From Scandinavium sp036495715 (GTDB taxonomy: Bacteria; Pseudomonadota; Gammaproteobacteria; Enterobacterales; Enterobacteriaceae): a DNA stretch of 64,000 nucleotides. The notes beneath the pieces were generated by a model. It searched no databases and had not been told where the DNA came from. It was given only the letters and a program-made list of their open reading frames with translations. The DNA lies in NCBI GenBank assembly GCA_036495715.1, contig DASXML010000048.1, forward strand, positions 62,001-126,000. The letters are read 5' to 3'. Below are positions 26,004-33,696 of this stretch, piece after piece. The stretch's first letter is position 1. Every line of letters begins with the position of its first letter. Position numbers and translations under genes: made by a program.

Positions 26004-26828
26004 TTATCTCCGTGTAGGCTCTGGCTGATAAACACACACCGACTCCCCTAGCGTCAAATGCGCACATTGGGGTATCGGGCGGCTGTAATTCGCGATAAAG
26101 CGAATCACACTATCTCCACTGTTTAATCCCACTTTACCTTCCCGCAATAAATCAGCAGGCTGATCGTCAGTGAAAATATTGCTGGTAAACAGTTTTGCTC
26201 CTAGTCTTTCCAGACTGCTGGCCTTGACAATCGAGGGCTGATAATCACGCTGTTGCAGCCATTGGCGAGCATCGTTCCGTGACCAGATGTCCTGATCGTT
26301 AGCCCTCGCGAAAACTTCAAGCAGCCACCCATTTGAGTTTTGCCAGGGGCCGGAAAAGGGCCAGGCAATCATGTTATATCGAGGGCTGTGGAAAAGATTG
26401 AGCTTAATCGGGTTGTGTAACAATGTTTGCAGGGCTGTATTGATCTCTGCTCGTGGCCGCAGAATGGCAATATCCTGGTTAACCAGATTGTCTGCCAGAA
26501 ACTCATACAAACCCTGAATAAATAGTGAGGATTCAGACGTACCGCAGGTGTTCAGGTTGTGATAAACGCGCCAGTCGCCATTTGGCTGACGCATGGCATA
26601 TCCTGCGTGGGACCAGGTCAGGTGCCGACTCGACATATCTTGGCCTTGACGAACTAAAATAACAACGGACTCAGGCTGGGTATCCAATTGTTGTTTTAGC
26701 TGCGCTGCCCGACTCATTGTGGCAGCAACGTTTTGTGGGGTGGGCGCATCCTGTCCACAATCGGTACTGTCGGCGTAAGCATGGAGTGACACAGTCGTTA
26801 GCCACAGGGCAAATGCGAGACGCCTCAT
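26004..26828 (-). CDS. DUF2145 family exported protein
   Basis: This 274-residue protein has a signal peptide (residues 1-19, ending AYA) and belongs to the DUF2145 family, whose members share the RQGQDMSSRHLTWSHAGY region (about residues 60-77) and a later NLNTCGTSESSL segment. The conserved Cys and His residues suggest an enzyme or metal site, but the function is not known. Its start overlaps the stop of the upstream 145-residue gene by four bases (ATGA). Its stop codon directly abuts the right end of IS200; the open frame appears complete. Confidence 0.82.
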   Translation of the reverse strand: MRRLAFALWLTTVSLHAYADSTDCGQDAPTPQNVAATMSRAAQLKQQLDTQPESVVILVRQGQDMSSRHLTWSHAGYAMRQPNGDWRVYHNLNTCGTSESSLFIQGLYEFLADNLVNQDIAILRPRAEINTALQTLLHNPIKLNLFHSPRYNMIAWPFSGPWQNSNGWLLEVFARANDQDIWSRNDARQWLQQRDYQPSIVKASSLERLGAKLFTSNIFTDDQPADLLREGKVGLNSGDSVIRFIANYSRPIPQCAHLTLGESVCVYQPEPTRR

Positions 26829-27262
26829 TTTGCAGGTACAGGTTGGTTGCCCGAGAGACCTGAATCTTGCTGGCTCACCATATGCGTCAGGATTTTCCCG
26901 TCTTTTTTCAAATAAGCACCAGTGCCTTCAGGGGCTTTTTCCAGAATAACGAGGTCGCCTGTTTTAAGATGGTCTTTTTCAACGACTTTCAGCGGTACTT
27001 TCATTTTCACCTCTTTTTTATCGGGTGTTTTCGCCGTCAGTAGGGCTGTTTTTTGTTTATCGTCTTTTTCTACGGAGGCCATGATCAGTGAAACAGGCAG
27101 CAATACGGGGGAAAGAATAATTCCGCTAACCAGCGCGGAACTGCCCAGACTGACAGCAGCAGATGAGGCTGCATACGAAGCGCCGGCTGATACCTCTGCA
27201 TGACACACTGTTGTTGAACCAAAGAGGAGTGCTATCGCGGCAATAATTAGAGGGTTGTACAT
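26825..27262 (-). CDS. Hypothetical exported protein paired with DUF2145
   Basis: This 145-residue protein has a signal peptide (residues 1-22, ending CHA), an Ala/Ser/Gly-rich hydrophobic region (about 25-63) that may insert in the membrane, and a lysine-rich soluble tail resembling a small beta domain (KVPLKVVEKDHLKTGDLVILEK). It precedes and is translationally coupled to the DUF2145 gene. I do not recognise a named family. The pair is likely an envelope-associated module of unknown function. Confidence 0.78.
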   Translation of the reverse strand: MYNPLIIAAIALLFGSTTVCHAEVSAGASYAASSAAVSLGSSALVSGIILSPVLLPVSLIMASVEKDDKQKTALLTAKTPDKKEVKMKVPLKVVEKDHLKTGDLVILEKAPEGTGAYLKKDGKILTHMVSQQDSGLSGNQPVPAK

Positions 27263-27453
27263 CGTTAATCCTTTTTAATACTGTGGTTTTTCCTTAGGGA
27301 TGCTAACACTACCATAATTATCACTCCCGGCAATCACACCCATGTGAGCTCCGAATAATGACCTCGTGGCCCTATTGCATGTTAATCTCGCAGACAGACA
27401 TGAAGCACACTATCGCTACCATAACAGCGCATTACTGCTGATAACTCTCTGAT

Positions 27454-28470
27454 TTATGCCGATTCCCGCGCGACGAGTTGTCCTGAAAGCGTGATTTTTT
27501 GTGTTTGCAGCTCGGGGTCTTTCAGCTGACGAATAACCAACGCTGCGGCTTGCCTGCCGGTTTCTTCACTGGCAGATGAGACATAAGTGAACGACGGTGA
27601 CGTGAGATTGACGTGCAGCATATCTTCAAAACCAATCAGCGCCACTTGTTGCGTCAAGAACACGTCTTTGCCGATGGTTCGCCCGACCTGATGAATGCCG
27701 TTGATGCAGCCAATCATCGCGTCTGGAGAGTGACAGAGCAGGGCGGTAATGGTGTTATTTTTTTCCAGTAGATGGCGCGTAGCGATGCTGGCTGCATGCG
27801 TATCATCGCTGCATGCCGGAGCCAATTCTTCTTTGTAAACCATGCCACTTTGCACCAGTGCGCTGCGAAGCCCCTGTAATCGCTGCTGGCGAATCAGGCA
27901 ATCTACCTGGCCGCCGATATAGCCAATACTGCGGTGTCCGCGTTCAATCAAATAGCGCGTTGCCAGGCTTGCGGCCTGACGGTTATCGCGCATCACCAGG
28001 TTACAGTTCTCTTCCATCAGTGACTGGGAAACGACCACTAACGGCAAAGGGCACTGACGGATAAGTTCGGGTAAATTGGGGCGCATAGTGTCTGAGGCGA
28101 GATAAATGACGCCTGCCACACCCTGTTGTTTGAATGACAACAAACAACGCTCCAGGCTTGCTCTCTCGTCTTGCGGTTGGCCGAGGAACACCATGAATCC
28201 CTGTTTTTCCAATTCCTGAACGACACTTGCCATGACTTTAATAGAAAAGCTGTCGCTAAAGTCTCGCAGAATAAGGCCAATCAGATTAGAGGTATTGGCG
28301 CGTAGGTTGGCGGCGGCGACGTTATGGACGTAGCCGAGCTGGGCAATGGCTGCCTGAACTTTCTCAATGGTGGCGTCGGAAATTTTGCCTTTCTGGCGTA
28401 AGACCAGGGAGACGGTGGAGACGGAGACACCCGCCTGTTTCGCCACATCAATAATGCTGACTTTTTTCAA
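27454..28470 (-). CDS. LacI-family repressor, MalI-like
   Basis: This 338-residue regulator has a LacI helix-turn-helix (IIDVAKQAGVSVSTVSLVL, residues 5-23) and a periplasmic-binding-protein-like ligand domain; it resembles MalI. The start is taken as TTG at 28470, because GGGAG lies just upstream and the helix-turn-helix begins at once. The only upstream ATG (28527) lies in the loop of a terminator hairpin. It sits downstream of the PTS gene on the same strand and probably controls it through the operators at 30115-30145. Confidence 0.87.
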   Translation of the reverse strand: MKKVSIIDVAKQAGVSVSTVSLVLRQKGKISDATIEKVQAAIAQLGYVHNVAAANLRANTSNLIGLILRDFSDSFSIKVMASVVQELEKQGFMVFLGQPQDERASLERCLLSFKQQGVAGVIYLASDTMRPNLPELIRQCPLPLVVVSQSLMEENCNLVMRDNRQAASLATRYLIERGHRSIGYIGGQVDCLIRQQRLQGLRSALVQSGMVYKEELAPACSDDTHAASIATRHLLEKNNTITALLCHSPDAMIGCINGIHQVGRTIGKDVFLTQQVALIGFEDMLHVNLTSPSFTYVSSASEETGRQAAALVIRQLKDPELQTQKITLSGQLVARESA

Positions 28471-28510
28471 ACCTGCTCCCTGAAAAACCGCCACAATCAG
28501 CCAGATAAAC

Positions 28511-28540
28511 AAACGTCTCCGGTGCATGCCGGAGACGTTT
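28511..28540 (-). terminator. Terminator between the PTS gene and its repressor
   Basis: A perfect 12-base-pair hairpin, AAACGTCTCCGG / CCGGAGACGTTT (28511-28522 and 28529-28540, loop TGCATG), is followed on the minus strand by GTTTATC. It would end or weaken transcription from the PTS gene into the LacI gene. Confidence 0.8.
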
Positions 28541-28560
28541 GACAGCGTAACATCTTGTGC

Positions 28561-30060
28561 TTATTTGCCAATCATCGTCGACATGGTTTGTGCGATAAAT
28601 TGTGCTCGGGCGCCAAAAATGACCTGAATACCGGTATCGCCGACGAACACCACACCGCGAGCGCCGACGGCATTGAGGCCATCTTTGTCCACGATATCGC
28701 TTTTCGCCACTTCCAGACGCAGGCGGGTGATGCAGGATCCGACGGAGTCAATATTCTGTGCGCCACCCAGCAGGCTGATGATTTCATTCGCCAGCTCGGT
28801 ATCGGTCTTGTCGTTCGCATTGGCGGTCACGCTGGTACGACCCGGCGTTTTAACGTCAAAGCGACGGATAACGAAACGGAAGGTGAAGTAGTAAATCAGC
28901 CCCATCGGGATACCGATAATCACCGCGCTCAGGAAGTTAGTCTGGTAGCCGTTAAATGACGGGAGAATACCGAATGAAAGGTAATCGATAAAACCGGCAG
29001 AGAATGATTTGGCAATGTGGGCGTGCAGCAGGAACATGGTCATGTACGCCAGACCCGCCATGATGGCGTTGAAAACGTACAGGATCGGTGCCACGAAGAT
29101 AAAGGTAAATTCGACAGGCTCAGTGATGCCGGTCAGGAAACAGGTCAGTGCCGCAGAGAACAGAATACCTGCCGCGATTTTTTTGTTCGCAGTGTGCGCT
29201 TCGTGATACATCGCAAGGCAGGCCGCAGGCAGCGCAAACAGCATCAGCGGGAACTCGCCCTGCATGAATTTACCGGCATTCTGGTAGCTGTCGCTGCTAA
29301 AGGATTTCACGCCTTCTTCCAGCATTTTGAACCAAATGGTCTGATCGCCATGAATCACCTGGCCCGCCTGAGTGGTGTAATCACCGAACGAGTACCAGAA
29401 GGAGGGATACCAGATGTGGTGCAGGCCGAGCGGGATCAACGCGCGTTCCACCAGACCAAAGATAAAGGTTGAAGCCGCCTGATTATCGCCGTTGACCACC
29501 ACGGACAGCGCATCAATACCTGACTGAATGTGCGACCAAATATACGGCAGCAGCAGGCCCATAATGAACGACAGGAAAGCGGTCGCAATCGCCACGAAGC
29601 GTTTACCGGAGAAGAAACCGAGGAATTCAGGCAACTGCAAGGTATGGAAGCGGTTGTAGCACCACGCCGCAAGCACACCGCAAATCAGGCCGCCAAAGAC
29701 GCCCATCTGCAACGTCGGAATGCCGACGACCATCGCGTATTTGCCGCCCTGAGACGCCATTTCCGGCGTGATGCTGAGCACGGTGCTGATCGTGATGTTT
29801 GTGACAAATACCGATACCGCCGCCGATAACGCCGCAATCCCCGATTCAGAGGCCAGGCCCACGGCAGAACCGATAGCAAACAGCATGGGGAGGTTGTCGA
29901 AAATAACCCCGCCCGCATTCATCATTAACGGTAAATGGAATTTATCACCGAACGCCAGCAGCAGACCGGCTGCGGGCAGGAGTGATATTGGCAGCATTAG
30001 CGCGCGACCAATCATAGATAGCTTTGACAACGATTTAACAAACCCTGAGAACAGACTCAT
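28561..30060 (-). CDS. PTS glucose/maltose-type EIICB permease
   Basis: This 499-residue protein has the EIIC membrane domain (about residues 1-390, with the GITEPVEF motif near 315) and a C-terminal EIIB domain with the phosphorylated Cys443 (SCITRLR). It imports and phosphorylates a hexose or maltose-like sugar; the EIIA partner would be supplied by Crr. It resembles PtsG and MalX. The motif around the Cys reads VGSC where most relatives have DAC. It is preceded by tandem LacI-type operators. Confidence 0.9.
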   Translation of the reverse strand: MSLFSGFVKSLSKLSMIGRALMLPISLLPAAGLLLAFGDKFHLPLMMNAGGVIFDNLPMLFAIGSAVGLASESGIAALSAAVSVFVTNITISTVLSITPEMASQGGKYAMVVGIPTLQMGVFGGLICGVLAAWCYNRFHTLQLPEFLGFFSGKRFVAIATAFLSFIMGLLLPYIWSHIQSGIDALSVVVNGDNQAASTFIFGLVERALIPLGLHHIWYPSFWYSFGDYTTQAGQVIHGDQTIWFKMLEEGVKSFSSDSYQNAGKFMQGEFPLMLFALPAACLAMYHEAHTANKKIAAGILFSAALTCFLTGITEPVEFTFIFVAPILYVFNAIMAGLAYMTMFLLHAHIAKSFSAGFIDYLSFGILPSFNGYQTNFLSAVIIGIPMGLIYYFTFRFVIRRFDVKTPGRTSVTANANDKTDTELANEIISLLGGAQNIDSVGSCITRLRLEVAKSDIVDKDGLNAVGARGVVFVGDTGIQVIFGARAQFIAQTMSTMIGK

Positions 30061-30114
30061 GCTGCTTTCCCCCGACCTGAGACCCTGAGATGCACTGATT
30101 ACGTGCTGTTGTTG

Positions 30115-30145
30115 TAAGTAGAACGTTTTAGTAGAACGTTCTACT
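30115..30145. promoter_or_regulatory. Tandem LacI-type operators upstream of the PTS gene
   Basis: The 16-base perfect palindrome AGTAGAACGTTCTACT (30130-30145) lies 70 bases upstream of the PTS start. A second copy of its left half (GTAGAACGTT, 30118-30127) begins 13 bases earlier. The central ACGT-type symmetry is typical of LacI-family sites, so the adjacent MalI-like repressor is the likely ligand. Confidence 0.75.
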
Positions 30146-30295
30146 TATCGTCTAAGAACACATTGAGCCGCGCAACTTAAATTTCACATTTGCCCAGAGG
30201 AAATGATGATTCTTTGAAGTGGATCGATAATTAGAGGTGATGAAGAAGGAAGCGTGAAGATAAAAAAGAGGGGGATGACGGGCCCGACAAATGCA

Positions 30296-30340
30296 GTGCC
30301 ACCGGGCTGGATGCCGGGCAGCGAGAGCGCTAACCCGGCT
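30296..30340. repeat. REP-like repeat downstream of ybcJ
   Basis: GC-rich palindromic sequence (gtgccaccgggctgg... cgctaacccggc) lies just past the ybcJ stop and resembles a REP unit. It probably ends the folD-ybcJ transcript. Confidence 0.55.
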
Positions 30341-30350
30341 TATCGTCGCG

Positions 30351-30563
30351 TTAAGCTGTTACGGTAATGCTCTGTCCGGCAAAGCTAACAACTTGACCGG
30401 CAACGATTTTACAGCGCTTACGGGTTTCAATCTCGCCATTCACACGGACCAGTCCATCGCCGATAACGATTTTTGCCTGCGCACCGCTTTCGCTCCAGCC
30501 TTCGAGTTTCAGCAGATCGCACAGCTCGACATGCGGGTGTTTGCCAAGGGAAAAAGTGCTCAT
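30351..30563 (-). CDS. ybcJ: YbcJ, S4-like RNA-binding protein
   Basis: This 70-residue protein is a single S4-type domain (DGLVRVNGEIETRKRCKIVAGQVV) and matches E. coli YbcJ, an RNA-binding protein of unclear role thought to act in ribosome or tRNA metabolism. It follows folD by two bases and is co-transcribed with it. Confidence 0.94.
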   Translation of the reverse strand: MSTFSLGKHPHVELCDLLKLEGWSESGAQAKIVIGDGLVRVNGEIETRKRCKIVAGQVVSFAGQSITVTA

Positions 30564-30565
30564 TA

Positions 30566-31432
30566 TTATACGTCCTCTACATCATGATATTCTTCACACG
30601 CTTGCAGCGTGTTTTGGATAAGGGTTGCCACGGTCATTGGGCCTACGCCGCCTGGAACCGGAGTAATATACGACGCTCGCGTGGCAGCATCGTCAAAAAT
30701 CACATCGCCGACAACTTTCCCGCTTTCGAGGCGGTTAATCCCGACATCGACCACAATCGCGCCTTCTTTAATCCACTCGCCGGGAATGAAGCCTGGTTTG
30801 CCCACAGCAACCACCAGCAGATCGGCATTTTCAACGTGCTGACGCAGATTTTTGGTGAAGCGATGGGTCACGGTGGTGGTGCAGCCTGCCAGCAGCAGTT
30901 CCATACTCATCGGACGGCCAACGATATTGGATGCGCCAATGATCACCGCATTCAGCCCGTACGTGTCGATATTGTAACGCTCAAGCATCGTGACGATACC
31001 GCGTGGCGTACAAGGGCGCAGACGCGGTGCGCGTTGGCACAGACGACCCACGTTATACGGATGGAAACCGTCAACGTCTTTGTCTGGCGCAATGCGCTCC
31101 AGCACTTTGACGTTATCAATGCCCGCAGGCAAGGGAAGCTGAACCAGAATACCGTCGATGGTGTCGTCAGCATTCAGGGTGTCGATAAGTTCCAACAGCT
31201 CGGCTTCCAGCGTGGTTTCCGGCAGATCGTAAGAACGGGAAATGAAACCCACTTCTTCGCACGCTTTGCGTTTACTGCCGACATAAATTTGCGACGCAGG
31301 ATTGCTGCCGACCAGCACAACGGCTAATCCAGGTGCGCGTTTTCCGGCGACAATTCTCGCCTTCACTTTTTCCGCGACCTCAGAGCGTACCTGCTGCGCA
31401 ATCGTTTTACCGTCAATAATCTTTGCTGCCAT
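30566..31432 (-). CDS. folD: FolD, methylenetetrahydrofolate dehydrogenase/cyclohydrolase
   Basis: This 288-residue bifunctional enzyme has the catalytic YVGSKRKACEE lysine region (near residue 50-60), the QLPLP motif near 98 and the GRPM motif and the PVPGGVGPMT signature near the C-terminus. It interconverts one-carbon folates with NADP. The length equals E. coli FolD. Confidence 0.97.
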   Translation of the reverse strand: MAAKIIDGKTIAQQVRSEVAEKVKARIVAGKRAPGLAVVLVGSNPASQIYVGSKRKACEEVGFISRSYDLPETTLEAELLELIDTLNADDTIDGILVQLPLPAGIDNVKVLERIAPDKDVDGFHPYNVGRLCQRAPRLRPCTPRGIVTMLERYNIDTYGLNAVIIGASNIVGRPMSMELLLAGCTTTVTHRFTKNLRQHVENADLLVVAVGKPGFIPGEWIKEGAIVVDVGINRLESGKVVGDVIFDDAATRASYITPVPGGVGPMTVATLIQNTLQACEEYHDVEDV

Positions 31433-31792
31433 CAGAGAGAAGATTCCGTCTGTCGAATTCGAAAAGGGGGATATGCATATTTTGGCAGAAGCCGGGCGTG
31501 ATGTCAGTCACCGTTTGCGTTTTTCTGCCGCGCTGGCCGTCCCGTTGAGAAAATCCCTTCTATCACTAAGTCTTTTCCATTGAATGATTATTTACGCAGT
31601 CATTTCCTAATGCTTATTAGGACGAGGCTGAACAATATCGCAGCGTTTATACGTATTTTATATCAGGTTAATTGATTAATTTATCGCTACTGCTGCGGAG
31701 GTTAATTTCGTTCAGTGTTGAAGGAACGACGAAACTTATTTTCGGATAGTTTCTTCGCCGTAAATAATAAAATAATTTCTCAAGGAAAAATC
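31433..31792. other. Intergenic control region between folD and fimA
   Basis: This stretch of 360 bases holds no credible gene. It must contain the folD promoter and, close to 31793, the fimA promoter and leader with a AAGGAAAA ribosome site. A perfect 6-base-pair repeat, CCTAAT GCTT ATTAGG (31606-31621), is a candidate binding site, perhaps for FimZ. I saw no pair of long inverted repeats of the fimS phase-switch type. Confidence 0.6.
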
Positions 31793-32344
31793 ATGAAAGT
31801 AAGCAAAATCGCTGCGTCTCTGGTGGCAACATTGGGTTTGGTTGTTAGCGCGGCAAATGCCGATACCGTAACCGTTAATGGTGGTAACGTGCATTTCAAC
31901 GGTGAACTGGTGAACGCAGCCTGTGCCGTAAGCACCGACTCCTCTAACCAGACCGTTGAACTGGGTCAGTATCGTACCGCGTCATTCACCAAAACTGGCG
32001 ATACCTCTGCAAAAATCCCATTCAACATTGTACTGAATGACTGTGATCCAACCGTCGCGGCAACGGCGTCTGTCGCTTTTGCCGGTCAGGTTGATGCGGA
32101 TGACGCCACGTTGCTGTCCGTGGCTTCCGGTAGCAACACTGACACCGCAGCGGGTGTGGGCATTGAGATTATGGACAGCGCGTCTGCCACGCTGTCACCA
32201 AACGGCAGCACGTTCTCCACAGCACAAAATCTGATTCAGGGCACCAACACCCTGCATTTCAGCGCACGTTACAAATCCACCGCGGATACGACTGCACCAG
32301 GCCAGGCTAACGCTGACGCCACATTCGTTATGAAATACGAATAA
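31793..32344 (+). CDS. fimA: FimA, major type 1 fimbrial pilin
   Basis: This 183-residue pilin has a signal peptide (residues 1-23, ending ANA), the two disulfide cysteines (NAACAV near 41 and NDCDP near 85) and the C-terminal penultimate tyrosine (MKYE) that donor-strand exchange needs. Its N-terminal extension (DTVTVNGGNVHFNGELVN) matches the Salmonella and E. coli FimA type. It is the shaft subunit. The ATG at 31793 follows AAGGAAAA; an upstream in-frame ATG is not conserved. Confidence 0.95.
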   Translation: MKVSKIAASLVATLGLVVSAANADTVTVNGGNVHFNGELVNAACAVSTDSSNQTVELGQYRTASFTKTGDTSAKIPFNIVLNDCDPTVAATASVAFAGQVDADDATLLSVASGSNTDTAAGVGIEIMDSASATLSPNGSTFSTAQNLIQGTNTLHFSARYKSTADTTAPGQANADATFVMKYE

Positions 32345-32371
32345 GATCCCGCCGCGCTCAGGACGAGGAAC

Positions 32372-32395
32372 GCCTCAGGGATGAGGCACATTTTC
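32372..32395 (+). terminator. Attenuator hairpin after fimA
   Basis: GCCTCA GGGA TGAGGC (32372-32387) is followed by ACATTTTC. Such weak terminators after the major pilin lower expression of the downstream minor genes. Confidence 0.5.
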
Positions 32396-32415
32396 AGACC
32401 TTCCGGGAACAGATA

Positions 32416-32961
32416 ATGATAAGGACGTTGTCGCTGCTGGCATCAATGCTCGCTGTTGTTTCGCCTGCCTTCGCCCATACGGTGGTGGTCGACGGCGGCC
32501 GCGTACAGTTGCGCGGTGAACTGGTCAACAGTGCGTGCGCCGTGGCACCTGAAAGCCAGGATCTGCGTGTGGAAATGGGCCAATATCGCAGCAACACCTT
32601 CGGCGATGTGGGGAGCTATTCCACGGTAACCGTCCCGTTTACGCTCCGTCTTGTGGAATGCCGTCGTGACATCGCAAGCCAGGTGGGCATCAGCTTCCAG
32701 GGCCTCAGCCCGGCGGAAGATCCACAGGTTTTTGTGGCATCAGCACACGCCAGTGGTATGCCTGGCGAAAGTGGTTTGGGACTTGCGTTATTCGACAACC
32801 AGCAACAGCTAATAATACCCAACGCATCACCTAATCGTTATTTACCGATAACGACCGAAGAAATGACTTTTCATTTTAGCGCACGTTATCGCGTTATTTC
32901 ATTGCCGCTGGTGCCAGGCAATTTACTCACCGATGTCTGGTTTACCCTCGTTTATCCGTAA
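32416..32961 (+). CDS. fimI: FimI, minor fimbrial pilin
   Basis: This 181-residue pilin has a signal peptide (residues 1-20, ending AFA), cysteines in NSACAV and VECRRD, and a pilin C-terminus (WFTLVYP). It resembles FimI, thought to end pilus growth at the base. The strand pattern is close to FimA but more divergent. It lies 71 bases after fimA. Confidence 0.88.
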   Translation: MIRTLSLLASMLAVVSPAFAHTVVVDGGRVQLRGELVNSACAVAPESQDLRVEMGQYRSNTFGDVGSYSTVTVPFTLRLVECRRDIASQVGISFQGLSPAEDPQVFVASAHASGMPGESGLGLALFDNQQQLIIPNASPNRYLPITTEEMTFHFSARYRVISLPLVPGNLLTDVWFTLVYP

Positions 32962-33003
32962 ATATCAGACAGTGTCAGAAAATAAAAAACAGGTAAATGG
33001 GTT

Positions 33004-33696
33004 ATGACTCGCTTAATTAATAAAACAATTTTACTGTCGCTGCTGTTGTTAACGGGCGTATTGCCTGCGCAGGCGGCGGGCGGTATTGCGCTGGGTGCAA
33101 CGCGTGTGATTTACCCGGCCGATGCCAAACAGACGTCGTTGGCGTTGAGCAACAGCAACAAGCAAGAACGCTATCTGATCAATGCGTGGATCGAAAACAC
33201 CACCGGACAGAAAGAGAAAACTTTCGTCATCACGCCGCCGCTGTTCGTCAGCGAACCCAACAGCGAAAACACCCTTCGTATCATCTACGCCGGGCCTGTT
33301 CTGGCGACCGACAGGGAATCCCTGTTTTACCTGAACGTGAAGGCGATCCCGTCGCTGGATAAAAAGAGCGGTAACAGTAATAACGTTTTGCAACTGGCGA
33401 TCCTGTCACGCATCAAGCTGTTTGTGCGGCCACAAAACTTAGAGATGCAGCCCGCGCAGGCGCTTGAAAAACTGGCGTTTACCCGTCAGGGGACGGCTAT
33501 CAGCATCCGTAATCCTTCGCCTTACTACGTCACGCTGGTCAATTTAAATTTAGCGGGTAAAAAGCTCGATAACGTCATGATCGCGCCAAAAAGCAGCGCA
33601 TCGGTGACGGCATCTTTCGGGGCACAGGGCGTATTGAGCTGGCAGAGCGTCAATGACTACGGCGCCATCACTCCGGCGCGTCGTGTGAACTTGTAA
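33004..33696 (+). CDS. fimC: FimC, periplasmic fimbrial chaperone
   Basis: This 230-residue chaperone has a signal peptide (residues 1-24, ending AQA), the two Ig-like domains and the typical TRVIYPADAKQ (residues 34-44) and LSRIKLFVRP blocks. It donates a beta-strand to pilins in the periplasm. Its stop overlaps the usher start by one base. Confidence 0.94.
   Translation: MTRLINKTILLSLLLLTGVLPAQAAGGIALGATRVIYPADAKQTSLALSNSNKQERYLINAWIENTTGQKEKTFVITPPLFVSEPNSENTLRIIYAGPVLATDRESLFYLNVKAIPSLDKKSGNSNNVLQLAILSRIKLFVRPQNLEMQPAQALEKLAFTRQGTAISIRNPSPYYVTLVNLNLAGKKLDNVMIAPKSSASVTASFGAQGVLSWQSVNDYGAITPARRVNL

Noticed and set aside
31433..31792. Possible invertible fimbrial promoter switch
   Set aside because: No pair of matching inverted repeats and no FimB/FimE-type recombinase gene is present; the locus follows the Salmonella FimZ/FimY scheme.
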